A DNA stretch of 64,000 nt from Shewanella halotolerans (GCF_019457535.1 NZ_CP080417.1:1550001-1614000), one strand, 5' to 3'; positions 8,373-17,797 are shown, counted from the first letter of the stretch. Numbers and translations: made by a program. The notes: generated by a model from the letters alone, not told the origin.

Positions 8373-9980
8373 TTACATGCGGAACACGCCAAACTTGGTG
8401 TCTTCAATCGGCGCATTGAGCGCCGCAGAGAGGGCAAGGCCGACCACGTCACGGGTCTGGGCCGGATCGATAATGCCATCGTCCCACAGGCGTGCGCTGG
8501 CATGATAAGGATGTCCCTCCTTGTCATATTGAGCCACGATAGGGGCGCGGAAGGCGGCCTCATCTTCTGCCGGCCAGTCCACCCCTTTGCGGGCCAGACC
8601 GTCGCGGCGCACTGTCGCCAATACGCCAGCTGCCTGTTCGCCGCCCATCACAGAGATGCGGGCGTTAGGCCACATCCACATCATGGTCGGTTCGAAGGCG
8701 CGGCCACACATGCCGTAGTTACCGGCGCCATATGAGCCGCCGATGATCACGGTAAATTTAGGTACAGTGGCGCAGGAAACCGCGGTCACCATCTTGGCGC
8801 CATGCTTGGCTATCCCTTCGTGCTCATACTTCTTACCCACCATGAAGCCTGTGATGTTTTGCAAAAACAGCAGCGGGATCTTGCGCTGGCAACAGAGCTC
8901 GATGAAGTGGGCGCCTTTCTGCGCGGACTCGGAGAAGAGGATGCCGTTGTTGGCGACTATGCCAACTGGGTAGCCGTGGATGCGGGCGAAACCACACACC
9001 AGGGTGGCGCCATAGTTGGCCTTGAACTCGTCGAAATCTGAGTCGTCAACGATGCGGGCGATCACCTCTTTGACATCGAACGGCTTCTTCAGATCTGTCC
9101 CCACTATGCCGTAGAGCTCGTTGATATCGAACTTAGGCGGCTTGACCGGGCTCAGCTGGCTGGCGATCTGCTTGTTGTGATTGAGGCGGGTCACCGACTT
9201 GCGCGCCAGCTCCAGGGCGTGCTCATCGTTTTGCGCCATATGGTCGGCTACGCCCGAGATCTTAGTGTGCACCTCGGCGCCGCCCAGCTCTTCGGCCGAG
9301 ACTTCTTCACCGGTCGCGGCCTTCACTAATGGTGGGCCCGCCAGGAAGATGGTTCCCTGTTCCTTGACGATGATCGACTCATCGGCCATGGCGGGCACAT
9401 AGGCGCCGCCTGCGGTACACAGGCCCATCACCACGGCGATCTGTGGAATGCCCTTGGAGGACATCTTGGCCTGGTTATAGAAGATGCGACCGAAATGGTC
9501 TCTGTCGGGGAACACCTCATCCTGGCGCGGCAGGTTAGCCCCGCCCGAGTCCACCAGATAGATGCAGGGCAGGTGACAGCGCTCGGCGATCTCCTGGGCC
9601 CTGAGGTGTTTCTTCACCGTCAGTGGATAATAGGTACCGCCTTTTACCGTGGCGTCGTTGGCGATGATCATGCACTCGACACCGCTGACGCGGCCGATAC
9701 CGGCGATGATGCCCGCGGCCGGTACCACGTCGTCATAGACTTGGTAGGCCGCAAACTGGGAGATTTCCAGAAACGGCGAGCCGGGATCCAGTAGCTTCTC
9801 GACACGCTGACGTGGCGACAGCTTGCCACGGGAGAGATGGCGCTCCATGGCGACGGCGCCACCGCCTTGTTCGATTTCAGACAGTTTTAACTTGAGATCG
9901 GCGACCACCTGGCTCATCTGTTGATGCTTGGCCTTAAACTCGTCGCTGCGGGGATTGATTTGACTGCTCAGTTGCGTCAC
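8373..9980 (-). CDS. liuB: Methylcrotonyl-CoA carboxylase, carboxyltransferase beta subunit
   Basis: The 535-residue protein is an acyl-CoA carboxyltransferase with two crotonase-like halves (MERHLSRGKLSPRQRVEKLL at the start; FLAGPPLVKAATGEEVSAEE in the middle; GGSYGAGNYGMCGRAFEP near the end). It moves the carboxyl group from the biotin of LiuD to methylcrotonyl-CoA. It starts with GTG, preceded by AAAAGGA eight bases away, and ends in KFGVFRM, a usual C-terminus for this subunit. Confidence 0.95.
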   Translation of the reverse strand: MTQLSSQINPRSDEFKAKHQQMSQVVADLKLKLSEIEQGGGAVAMERHLSRGKLSPRQRVEKLLDPGSPFLEISQFAAYQVYDDVVPAAGIIAGIGRVSGVECMIIANDATVKGGTYYPLTVKKHLRAQEIAERCHLPCIYLVDSGGANLPRQDEVFPDRDHFGRIFYNQAKMSSKGIPQIAVVMGLCTAGGAYVPAMADESIIVKEQGTIFLAGPPLVKAATGEEVSAEELGGAEVHTKISGVADHMAQNDEHALELARKSVTRLNHNKQIASQLSPVKPPKFDINELYGIVGTDLKKPFDVKEVIARIVDDSDFDEFKANYGATLVCGFARIHGYPVGIVANNGILFSESAQKGAHFIELCCQRKIPLLFLQNITGFMVGKKYEHEGIAKHGAKMVTAVSCATVPKFTVIIGGSYGAGNYGMCGRAFEPTMMWMWPNARISVMGGEQAAGVLATVRRDGLARKGVDWPAEDEAAFRAPIVAQYDKEGHPYHASARLWDDGIIDPAQTRDVVGLALSAALNAPIEDTKFGVFRM

Positions 9981-10069
9981 GGCTTGGTTCCTTTTAAGAC
10001 TGTGGTGAACGGGAAGTGGCGATTGCCCGCCCGAGGCCGGACAGGGGCCGGCCTACTCTACGCATTCGA

Positions 10070-11239
10070 CTATTTCGACTCGTTGAACAGCTCGCGGCCG
10101 ATCAGCATGCGACGGATCTCTGAGGTACCGGCGCCAATCTCATAGAGCTTGGCATCGCGCAGCAGGCGACCCGTGGCGTATTCGTTGACATAACCGTTGC
10201 CGCCCAGCAGCTGGATGGCATCCAACGCCATCTTGGTGGCTAGCTCAGCGCTGTAGAGGATGGCGCCGGCGGCGTCTTTACGCGTGGTCTCGCCGCGATC
10301 GCATGACTTGGCCACGTTATAGACGTAAGACTTGGCGGCGTTCATGCCTGTGTACATGTCGGCAAGCTTGCCCTGTACCAGCTGGAACTGACCGATAGAC
10401 TTGCCGAACTGCTCACGCTCGTGAATGTAAGGCACGACAATATCCATACAGGCGGTCATGATCCCAAGTGGGCCGCCAGATAGCACCACGCGCTCATAGT
10501 CCAGACCGCTCATCAGCACCTTAACGCCGTTGTTGAGGCCGCCTAGAATGTTCTCTTCTGGCACTTCACAGTCTTCGAACACCAGCTCACAGGTGTTAGA
10601 GCCGCGCATGCCCAGCTTGTCCAGCTTCTGAGCCTGGCTGAAGCCCTTGAAACCACGCTCGACGATGAAGGCTGTGATGCCATGTGGGCCCTTGTCCATG
10701 TCTGTCTTGGCGTAGATCACATAGGTGTCGGCGTCTGGGCCGTTGGTGATCCACATCTTGTTGCCGTTGAGGATATAACGGTCACCCTCTTTACGGGCGC
10801 TCAGCTTCATAGATACCACGTCTGAACCCGCGTTAGGCTCGCTCATCGCCAGGGCGCCGATATGCTCGCCGCTCACCAGCTTAGGCAGGTACTTGGCCTT
10901 CTGCTCGGCGTTACCGTTACGGTTGATCTGATTAACACACAGGTTGGAGTGCGCGCCATAGCTCAGGCCGATAGAGGCCGAGGCGCGGGAGATCTCCTCC
11001 ATGGCGACCACGTGGGCCAGGTAACCCATGTCTGCTCCGCCGTACTCTTCGGGCACTGTCACCCCAAGCAGGCCCATCTCCCCCAGCACGGGCCAAAGCT
11101 CGTTAGGGAAGGCGTTTTCCTGATCCACCTTGGCGGCGATAGGAGCGATTTCATTGGCGGCGAAGCTGCGTACTGCGTCACGCAGCATGTCGATATCTTC
11201 GCCGAGGCCGAAGTTGAGAGAGGAGTAGAGTTGAGTCAT
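10070..11239 (-). CDS. liuA: Isovaleryl-CoA dehydrogenase
   Basis: The 389-residue flavoenzyme is in the acyl-CoA dehydrogenase family. It has ALAMSEPNAGSDVVSMK and WITNGPDADTYVIYAKT for flavin binding, and GLDYERVVLSGGPLGI near residue 247, where the glutamate sits as in isovaleryl-CoA dehydrogenases rather than at the C-terminal position used by medium-chain enzymes. It oxidises isovaleryl-CoA to 3-methylcrotonyl-CoA, passing electrons to ETF. It is the first enzyme gene after the regulator, with AGGA 8 bases before the ATG. Confidence 0.95.
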   Translation of the reverse strand: MTQLYSSLNFGLGEDIDMLRDAVRSFAANEIAPIAAKVDQENAFPNELWPVLGEMGLLGVTVPEEYGGADMGYLAHVVAMEEISRASASIGLSYGAHSNLCVNQINRNGNAEQKAKYLPKLVSGEHIGALAMSEPNAGSDVVSMKLSARKEGDRYILNGNKMWITNGPDADTYVIYAKTDMDKGPHGITAFIVERGFKGFSQAQKLDKLGMRGSNTCELVFEDCEVPEENILGGLNNGVKVLMSGLDYERVVLSGGPLGIMTACMDIVVPYIHEREQFGKSIGQFQLVQGKLADMYTGMNAAKSYVYNVAKSCDRGETTRKDAAGAILYSAELATKMALDAIQLLGGNGYVNEYATGRLLRDAKLYEIGAGTSEIRRMLIGRELFNESK

Positions 11240-11350
11240 TGTTTTATCCTACAGGTCAGATGCTTTTATAATTTTTTATCAGGCCGGTTTATCCAGCCTT
11301 GCTTGTGTTCAATTTGTTGCTGCGTTAACTCGATATGGTCTGTGCCCGGC

Positions 11351-11752
11351 CTAGGCGCGTTCTTGCTGCTCCAGGGCGGCGCGGCACTGCTGCTCGGCGG
11401 AGTTGAGCTCCATCAAGACCACCTTGATGTCGTCCATCTGCTGTTGCAGGGCCGATTTCTTCTCTTCCACCAATTCCAGCATGGTGTGAAGCTGGGTACT
11501 GCTGTTCTTGTCGGCGTCGTAGAGCTCGAACAGACGGCGGGTTTCGGCGAGCGAAAAGCCCAGACGTTTACCCCTTAAGATCAGCTTGAGACGAACGCGA
11601 TCTTTCAGGCCATAGATGCGGGTTTGCCCGCGGCGCTTGGGTTTCAGCAGTCCCTGGTCTTCGTAGAAGCGGATACTACGGGTAGTAATATCGAACTCCT
11701 TCGACAGGTCGCTGATAGAGTAGGTGGTCTGTGGACTGTGTTTGTCACTCAT
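11351..11752 (-). CDS. liuR: MerR-family regulator of the liu operon
   Basis: The 133-residue protein starts with a MerR winged-helix domain (YSISDLSKEFDITTRSIRFY, then YEDQGLLKPKRRGQTRIY) and continues as a coiled coil (residues about 75-130) for dimerisation. It has no metal-binding cysteine pair; two cysteines near the end look incidental. LiuR proteins control branched-chain amino-acid catabolism in gammaproteobacteria. It is the first gene of the operon it is expected to control and is divergent from an acyl-CoA synthetase. A candidate operator lies 47-62 bases upstream of its start. Confidence 0.92.
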   Translation of the reverse strand: MSDKHSPQTTYSISDLSKEFDITTRSIRFYEDQGLLKPKRRGQTRIYGLKDRVRLKLILRGKRLGFSLAETRRLFELYDADKNSSTQLHTMLELVEEKKSALQQQMDDIKVVLMELNSAEQQCRAALEQQERA

Positions 11753-11798
11753 CGAAAAAATACCATATTGATTAACTTTCCTAGCACGATATATGAAG

Positions 11799-11814
11799 TT
11801 TACGTAAAGGTAAA
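11799..11814. promoter_or_regulatory. Candidate LiuR operator
   Basis: Read on the minus strand, the 16 bases are TTTACCT-TT-ACGTAAA, a 7-2-7 dyad with one mismatch, and they include the perfect palindrome TTTACGTAAA. MerR-type regulators bind dyads of this size between promoter elements. It lies between divergent liuR and the acyl-CoA synthetase, so it could serve both. Confidence 0.65.
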
Positions 11815-12038
11815 GATTTTAGGTGGTTCTAATGGCCCATCTGGCTGTAAAAATTGCACTGCACACTGGTGAAATGACCGCCAGCTGCGGGTTTGGGGTG
11901 AGGTTAGGCAAAGGTCTAATGGGAAAAGTGCAACTTGGCTCCATAATGTGATCTATGGCGCATAAGCCAAATCGTATGGAAGGGGAAGCCGATATGTCGA
12001 CCGTGAGTGGCGGGCGCATGTCATTCGGAGAAGATCAC

Positions 12039-13943
12039 ATGAAGGATTTGCATAATCAGTTACACCAGGAATCTATCGATAATCCTAACGCCTTCTGGGG
12101 CGAGGCCGCCGGGGCCTTAGCCTGGGACAAGACGTTCGACAGGGTACTCGATGACAGTCAGGCACCTATGTATCGCTGGTTTAGCGGCGGGCAGCTCAAT
12201 ACCTGTTATAACGCGGTCGACAGACACGTGGAGGCCGGGCGCGGCGAGCAGGTGGCGATTCAATATGTGAGCCCGATTACGGGCACAGAATATGGGATCA
12301 CCTACAACGAGCTGCAGGCCCAGGTGAGCCGATTGGCGGGCTACATGGCCAGCCAGGGCGTGGTCAAAGGCGACAGGGTGATCATCTATATGCCCATGGT
12401 GCCAGAGACAGCCTATGCCATGCTGGCATGTGCGCGCCTTGGGGCGATTCACTCAGTAGTATTCGGCGGTTTCGCCGCCAACGAGCTGGCGACCCGAATC
12501 GATGATGCCAAGCCTAAGATGATCCTCTCCGCCTCCTGCGGCGTCGAGCCCTCTGGCGTGGTGGCCTACAAGCCACTGCTGGACGATGCGCTCTCGCAGG
12601 CCGCTCACAAGGTGGAGCAGTGTGTGATCCTCAACCGTCCTCAGCTGCAAGCAGACTTAGTCGATGGCCGTGACGTCGACTGGCAGGGTGCCATGGCCGA
12701 TGCGCCAAACATCGACTGTCAGACGGTAGAGGCGACCGCACCCCTTTATATCCTCTATACCTCGGGCACCACGGGCCAGCCCAAGGGGGTTGTGCGTGAC
12801 AATGGCGGCCATGCCGTGGCGCTCGCCTGGTCGATGAAGCACATCTATGATATCGACCCGGGAGATGTCTTCTGGGCGGCCTCAGATGTGGGCTGGGTGG
12901 TTGGTCACTCCTATATCGTCTATGGTCCCTTACTGGTTGGCGCCACCACGGTACTGTTCGAGGGTAAGCCTGTGGGCACGCCGGATCCCGGTATCTTCTG
13001 GCGCACCATAGCCAAGTATAACGTAAAGAGTTTCTTTACCGCGCCGACGGCGATCCGCGCCATTAAACGCGACGATCCCGAGGGCGATTACCTCAAGGAT
13101 GTGGATCTTAGCTGTCTCGGCACTTTGTTCCTCGCCGGCGAGCGCTGCGATCCCGATACTCTGCACTGGGCCGAGCAGCAGCTCGACAAGCCGGTGATCG
13201 ACCACTGGTGGCAGACGGAAACCGGCTGGCCGGTAGCCGCCAACCTGATGGGCACGGCGCCGGTACCTGTTAAGGCGGGCTCTCCTGCCAAGGCGGTACC
13301 TGGCTATGATGTGCAGGTGCTCGATGAGATGGGTGATATCGTGGCGCCGGATCAGTCGGGCAACGTGGTGATCAAGCTGCCGCTGCCGCCGGGCACGTTG
13401 GCGACCCTGTGGCAAAACGAGGGACGCTACAAGGAGAGCTACCTCTCCATGTATCCGGGTTACTACCTCACAGGGGATGCCGGCTACATGGATGAAGATG
13501 GCTATCTCTATATCATGAGCCGCATCGACGATATCATTAATGTGGCCGGTCACCGTTTGTCGACCGGACGCTTCGAAGAGGTGTTGTGTCAGCATGAGGC
13601 GGTGGCCGAGGCGGCGGTGATCGGGGTGGACGACAAGCTCAAGGGACAGGTGCCTCTGGGTCTGGTGGTGCTGAAGAAAGGCTGCGATCTCAGCGACGAG
13701 CAGCTTTACAAGGAGCTGATCGCCCTGGTACGTGAGCAGATTGGCCCTGTTGCCGCCTTCAAGCTGGTGAGCGCCGTGCCTAAGCTGCCTAAGACGCGCT
13801 CGGGCAAGATACTGCGCGGCACCATGCGTAAGATTGCCGACAATCAAGAGTTCAAGATGCCGGCAACCATAGAAGATCCTTATACCCTAGATCTGGTGCG
13901 CAACGCTCTGACCCGCATGGGTTACGCCGACGCCCACGTCTAG
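12039..13943 (+). CDS. Short-chain acyl-CoA synthetase (PrpE/ACSS3-like AMP-forming ligase)
   Basis: The protein (634 residues from the chosen start) has the AMP-binding signature LYILYTSGTTGQPKGVVRDN near residue 235, WWQTETGWPVA, YYLTGDAGYMDEDGYL, and the C-terminal PKTRSGKILRGTMRKI with the lysine that is acetylated in this family. The sequence aligns with propionyl-CoA synthetase PrpE and ACSS3 more than with acetyl-CoA synthetase; propionate or another short acid is the likely substrate. Starts at 11955, 11994 and 12039 are all in frame. GGAG stands 8 bases before 12039 and homologues begin near there, but 11994 also has a fair site. It is divergent from liuR and may be co-regulated with the operon. 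Confidence 0.85.
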   Translation: MKDLHNQLHQESIDNPNAFWGEAAGALAWDKTFDRVLDDSQAPMYRWFSGGQLNTCYNAVDRHVEAGRGEQVAIQYVSPITGTEYGITYNELQAQVSRLAGYMASQGVVKGDRVIIYMPMVPETAYAMLACARLGAIHSVVFGGFAANELATRIDDAKPKMILSASCGVEPSGVVAYKPLLDDALSQAAHKVEQCVILNRPQLQADLVDGRDVDWQGAMADAPNIDCQTVEATAPLYILYTSGTTGQPKGVVRDNGGHAVALAWSMKHIYDIDPGDVFWAASDVGWVVGHSYIVYGPLLVGATTVLFEGKPVGTPDPGIFWRTIAKYNVKSFFTAPTAIRAIKRDDPEGDYLKDVDLSCLGTLFLAGERCDPDTLHWAEQQLDKPVIDHWWQTETGWPVAANLMGTAPVPVKAGSPAKAVPGYDVQVLDEMGDIVAPDQSGNVVIKLPLPPGTLATLWQNEGRYKESYLSMYPGYYLTGDAGYMDEDGYLYIMSRIDDIINVAGHRLSTGRFEEVLCQHEAVAEAAVIGVDDKLKGQVPLGLVVLKKGCDLSDEQLYKELIALVREQIGPVAAFKLVSAVPKLPKTRSGKILRGTMRKIADNQEFKMPATIEDPYTLDLVRNALTRMGYADAHV

Positions 13944-13965
13944 CGTGTCTTCTACTCGTTATTAG

Positions 13966-13988
13966 AAAAGGGCCCTCGGGCCCTTTTT
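13966..13988. terminator. Bidirectional terminator
   Basis: AAAAGGGCCC-TC-GGGCCCTTTTT: a GC-rich stem flanked by A and T runs, between the converging acyl-CoA synthetase and methyl-accepting protein genes. Confidence 0.88.
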
Positions 13989-14015
13989 GTTTCGGTACTC
14001 ATTTTTGCTGCTGAC

Positions 14016-15656
14016 TCATAGCTTAAAGGTCTCAATCCTAGCCTTGAGGCTGTGGGCCAGGTTGCTGATCTCCTGACAGGCGATGGCGGTCTGAGAGGCG
14101 CCCTCCGTCATCTCGGTAGAGACATTATTGATATGATCCACGCTGCGGTTGAGCTCCTCGGAGACCGCATTTTGCTCGCTACAGGCGGTGGCGATCTGGG
14201 TGCTCATCTGGGCGATGTTTTCCACCGAATGCGCTATCTCGCCTATCTGGCTGCCAGCGGCGTTGACCTGCTCGACACACTGGCCTATGCCCGTCTGGCA
14301 CTCCTGGCTGGAGTGGCCTATCTTGCTGCTGTTTTCCTGCAGCTGATTGACGATATCCACGATCTGCGCGGTGGAATCCTGGGTGCGCTGTGCCAGAGAT
14401 CTCACCTCATCGGCTACTACGGCGAAGCCTCGGCCCTGTTCGCCGGCGCGGGCGGCCTCGATGGCGGCATTGAGGGCCAGCAGGTTGGTCTGCTCGGCAA
14501 TGCCACGGATCACATCCACCACCATATTGATGTTGTTGGAGCTGGATTCCAGCTCTTGGGCCAAGAGGTCCGACTCCTGAATCGTCTGGGAGACCCGCTC
14601 GATCACCGAGATAGTCTGAGCCAGTGTCTCAGTGCCTTGTTTGGCGATCTCTGTCGCCGAATAGGCTGAGGTTGCGCCGTTCTCTGTATTTTGCGCTACC
14701 TCACCCACGGCGGCCTGCATCTGGGTCATGGCCGAGGCCACCGAGCTGAGTTCTAGCTGCTGGTTCTGCATGCTGGAGGCGTTTTGCGCCGAGATGGCAC
14801 TCACCTCTTCGACGGCGGCGGTGAGCTGTATGGTGGAGTCGTTGATCTCTGAGACCAGAGAATGCAGATTGCTCTGCATGGTGACTAATTCGCGCAGCAG
14901 GGTGCCAAGCTCATCCTGGGTCAGGGCCTGTTCGTCTATGGTATTGTTAAGCTGTCCCTTGGCAATGTTGGCGGCGAAAGTCAGGGCCCTGTCGATGGGG
15001 CGGCAGATGGCGCGCGATAGGAAGGTGGAGGCGAGGGCGATCACTATGATGATCACCAGCGCGCCTATGCCCGCACTGTATTGGGTCGATAGCGCCTCGT
15101 CGTGCACATTTATGCCTATCTGCTTGACCAGTTCATCGTTGAGTCCCAGGGTGTCGTCCAGGCTGCTGAGCGCCTTGGAATAGGTGCCGAAACTCGCCAG
15201 CACCACCTGATTGGCCTTGTCGGCATCTCCCTGATTGAGCAGGCCGTTATAGGCGCTGGTCTCCTGTATATACTGATTCCAGGTGTCTTTGAATACCTTA
15301 AAGGATTGACGCTCTTGTTCGTTGAGCCGTAGCGCCTCATAGGCGGAAATGCCCGCCTGAACGTCGGCGCGCCATCTGTCCAGATCTTGCAGCCACTGGC
15401 CTATCTTGGGGTTGTCACTGTTAGGCAGTAGCGAAAATTCATCTTTTCGCACCTTGGTGATGTCGACCTGTATCCCCTTGAGAATGGCGACCGAGGGCAG
15501 GCTCTTGTCGGTCAGCACCCGGATGTTGTTATTGAGCGCCGACAGGCTCAAGATCAGCAGGGTTGCGACGATGGCAAACACGACAAACACGGCCAGATAA
15601 CTTGCCCATATCTTCTTGACCACACTCAAGTCTCTAATATTCATAAGCTTCCCCAT
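14016..15656 (-). CDS. Methyl-accepting chemotaxis protein with periplasmic four-helix sensor
   Basis: The protein (546 residues from 15656) has one membrane helix near residues 18-40, a periplasmic region of about 150 residues of the 4HB_MCP type, a second helix (GIGALVIIIVIALASTFLS), a HAMP domain and a signalling domain whose tip reads EQTNLLALNAAIEAARAGEQ then GRGFAVVADEVRSL. It should be a transmembrane chemoreceptor; its ligand is unknown. The frame extends to 15722, but homologues begin near MNIRDLSVVKKIW; ATGs at 15656 (after AAGG) and 15644 (after GGGGAA) are both plausible. No C-terminal CheR-tethering pentapeptide is seen. Confidence 0.9.
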   Translation of the reverse strand: MGKLMNIRDLSVVKKIWASYLAVFVVFAIVATLLILSLSALNNNIRVLTDKSLPSVAILKGIQVDITKVRKDEFSLLPNSDNPKIGQWLQDLDRWRADVQAGISAYEALRLNEQERQSFKVFKDTWNQYIQETSAYNGLLNQGDADKANQVVLASFGTYSKALSSLDDTLGLNDELVKQIGINVHDEALSTQYSAGIGALVIIIVIALASTFLSRAICRPIDRALTFAANIAKGQLNNTIDEQALTQDELGTLLRELVTMQSNLHSLVSEINDSTIQLTAAVEEVSAISAQNASSMQNQQLELSSVASAMTQMQAAVGEVAQNTENGATSAYSATEIAKQGTETLAQTISVIERVSQTIQESDLLAQELESSSNNINMVVDVIRGIAEQTNLLALNAAIEAARAGEQGRGFAVVADEVRSLAQRTQDSTAQIVDIVNQLQENSSKIGHSSQECQTGIGQCVEQVNAAGSQIGEIAHSVENIAQMSTQIATACSEQNAVSEELNRSVDHINNVSTEMTEGASQTAIACQEISNLAHSLKARIETFKL

Positions 15657-15831
15657 AAAAACCTTGCCAAAAGACCAATATCTATTAACTATAGCGGCAT
15701 TCTCGGCGTGTCTCATGACCAATTAGCTGTAAATCATAGCTTTTATTTTGTGCTTGGCTGTGACATGCCTATGGTGAAGAGTGACATAGGGAAGAAGGCG
15801 AGCTCTGGTGTCAGGGAGTTGGAGAAAAAGG

Positions 15832-16815
15832 ATGACAAAACCTAACAGGCTGTCGGCGGTTTTAATCGCCGTGACTTTTCTGGGCCTGGGCTACATGGCA
15901 ATGGATGAGCTGACCAAAGACTATGTCGACTTTGAGAAGCTTGAAAGGATCGACGGCCGCTTTCATCTGCGCGGTGAGGTCGAGCCCTATAGCGGTAAGG
16001 CCAAGTATTTCGGCGATGATGGCTGGCTAAAGCAGCAAGCCATGCTCCGTCAAGGCAAGCTTAACGGCGAGCTGCAGGACTTTTATGAAAGTGGTGCCGT
16101 CCAGGCGGTTACGCATTATGTCGATGGTCAGATAACGGGCGTGACCCGTGTCTATCTGGAAGATGGCACCCTGAATAAGGAGATCCCCTATCAAGATGGG
16201 CTGAAACAGGGCACGGAAAAACACTACGGTTTCGAGGGCGGTCTGCTGTCTGAGTCTATCGAATATCGCCAGGGAAAGCGTAACGGCTGGAGCACGAGTT
16301 ACTGGGATCCAGACAGATTAAGAAATCGCATCCATTATGTGGACGACCTGCGTGACGGCCTGTGGCAGCAATACAGCTTCGGCAAGGTGGTGATAGAAGG
16401 CACCATGGTGGAGGACAAAGAAGATGGCGAGTGGCGCACCTATTTTCAGGATACCGACATCTTGCAGGGGATCGCCCACTTCAAGGCGGGTCAGCTTCAC
16501 GGTGAGGTGACCGAGTTTTATGAGAATGGCACCAAGGAGTGCATCGAATATTATGCCACAGGCAGTAAGGTCGGTACCTGGACACGTTTTTATGACGATA
16601 GCAGCCTTGAGCTGGTGAAAAACTACCGTAATGACAAGCTAGAGGGCAGCTATCGCGAATATTACCGCGGTGGTCAGCTCGCCGTAGAGGGGCAATACCG
16701 AGATGGTGAAAAGGTCGGTATATGGCGCCGCTTCAGCCCGAATGGTCAGCTACTCTCCGAGCATGAGGAGCAAAGGGTCAGGCTGGAAGCGGACATTGCT
16801 GTGAGCGAGGAGTAA
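15832..16815 (+). CDS. MORN/YwqK-type repeat protein, membrane-anchored
   Basis: The protein (327 residues) starts with a signal anchor or signal peptide (residues about 8-25) followed by many repeats of about 23 residues with the pattern Y..G...G....Y..G.L, such as LNGELQDFYESGAVQAVTHY and LHGEVTEFYENGTKECIEYY. These match MORN_2/YwqK-like repeats. Such proteins are often annotated as antitoxin YwqK, but no YwqJ-like toxin is nearby, so that role is not supported here. The frame opens at a GTG at 15808; GGAG plus AAGG just before the ATG at 15832 support the later start. Confidence 0.75.
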   Translation: MTKPNRLSAVLIAVTFLGLGYMAMDELTKDYVDFEKLERIDGRFHLRGEVEPYSGKAKYFGDDGWLKQQAMLRQGKLNGELQDFYESGAVQAVTHYVDGQITGVTRVYLEDGTLNKEIPYQDGLKQGTEKHYGFEGGLLSESIEYRQGKRNGWSTSYWDPDRLRNRIHYVDDLRDGLWQQYSFGKVVIEGTMVEDKEDGEWRTYFQDTDILQGIAHFKAGQLHGEVTEFYENGTKECIEYYATGSKVGTWTRFYDDSSLELVKNYRNDKLEGSYREYYRGGQLAVEGQYRDGEKVGIWRRFSPNGQLLSEHEEQRVRLEADIAVSEE

Positions 16816-16851
16816 GGCGCTATTTTGTAAGGAATGAGTGAGGCATTAAAT

Positions 16852-17325
16852 ATGGAAGTGATTTTTATCAAGGGAGATGGCCGCTACGGCAAACTTTGCT
16901 GCGTTCGTCAGGATGCCAGTCGCACCGAGACTCAGATGCCGGAGCAGGGGATCGCGCCCCATGACATGATCCATTACGTGGTGGAGAAGACCCTGGCGAT
17001 TGCTGGCGCCTTCTATGGTCAGCTAAAGGCCGGCGCCAATATCAGCTTTACCCTGGAGCATAATCAGCTGTCGCGGCAGATAGCCGATAAGACCCAGGTG
17101 TGGCAGACAGAATCTATGGTGGAGGCGCTGCAGTCGCTCTATTGGTCGCAGGATCTCAACTTCGAGGGTTTCTGTTATCTGCTGGCTCAGAGCTGTGAGC
17201 AGCGAGGGCTCGCCATTCCCCTAGTGAGTGAGCATGAGTTCAAGCTGATAATCGATGAGATCACCGAGCTTACTCGCCAATGGCAGGCCCTAACACCGGG
17301 GCAGAGCATGACGCTAGTCTTCTAG
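16852..17325 (+). CDS. Uncharacterised cytoplasmic protein downstream of the MORN gene
   Basis: I do not recognise this 157-residue protein. It has no signal peptide or membrane segment, is moderately acidic and probably mixed alpha/beta (opening MEVIFIKGDGRYGKLCCVRQ, later helices around SMVEALQSLYWSQDL). It contains four cysteines, two adjacent near residue 16. An ATG at 16834 is in frame, but TAAGG touches it; GAGG lies 8 bases before the ATG at 16852. It follows the repeat-protein gene by 36 bases and is probably co-transcribed with it. Confidence 0.6.
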   Translation: MEVIFIKGDGRYGKLCCVRQDASRTETQMPEQGIAPHDMIHYVVEKTLAIAGAFYGQLKAGANISFTLEHNQLSRQIADKTQVWQTESMVEALQSLYWSQDLNFEGFCYLLAQSCEQRGLAIPLVSEHEFKLIIDEITELTRQWQALTPGQSMTLVF

Positions 17326-17525
17326 TAGGCTCTTTTAGATGAAGGCTGCTAGCCCCTTGTATTAGCTGGGGTCTGTCTTGGGCGGTCGCCGAGGGATCAA
17401 AGCCTGCTTAGCGTTTCAGCCATAAATGTTGCGGGATAAACCTTGAGGCGTAAATCCTGTCATTGAAATATGGCTTTAAGCTGTCGTATGCTGGGACCGA
17501 GATTGTTTTTCAAGAGGTTGGGGAA

Positions 17526-17717
17526 ATGAAGAGTAAGTATTTAGGGATTGTCCTGTTGGTTATCGGCGTGGCCTTGGCATGGTGGGGCTACAACATCTAC
17601 GATTCTACCAGTTCGCAGATCACCCGCGCGGTTAACGGCGACACCCCCATAGAGGCCTGGGCAGGCATGGTCGGCGGCGCCATCTGCGTGCTGGTTGGCC
17701 TGCTGAAACTGAAATAG
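17526..17717 (+). CDS. Small DUF3185-type inner-membrane protein
   Basis: The 63-residue protein has two hydrophobic segments: LGIVLLVIGVALAWWGYNIY at residues about 6-25 and GMVGGAICVLVGLLKL at the end, joined by a short polar loop (DSTSSQITRAVNGDTPIEAW). This arrangement and the WWGYxxYDS motif fit the DUF3185 family of unknown function. The frame is open from 17463, but TTGGGGAA directly before the ATG at 17526 and the family length support the short form. A terminator follows. Confidence 0.75.
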   Translation: MKSKYLGIVLLVIGVALAWWGYNIYDSTSSQITRAVNGDTPIEAWAGMVGGAICVLVGLLKLK

Positions 17718-17771
17718 TTCTTAGGTTATATATGTCGCTAAACCAAACCGGGAGAAAGCGCGTATTGGATG

Positions 17772-17797
17772 AAAAGCCTGCATGATGCAGGCTTTTT
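17772..17797 (+). terminator. Rho-independent terminator after the DUF3185 gene
   Basis: AAAAGCCTGCA-TGA-TGCAGGCTTTTTT, an 11-bp perfect stem with T run; A run on the other side makes it possibly bidirectional, also serving the minus-strand mipA-like gene. Confidence 0.88.

Noticed and set aside
12930..13847. Long (305-codon) open frame opposite the acyl-CoA synthetase gene
   Set aside because: It is antisense to a clearly recognised enzyme, has no family motifs, and is explained by codon use of the real gene.
15832..17325. YwqJK-type toxin-antitoxin module
   Set aside because: The repeat protein resembles YwqK domains, but no deaminase or nuclease toxin gene is adjacent.
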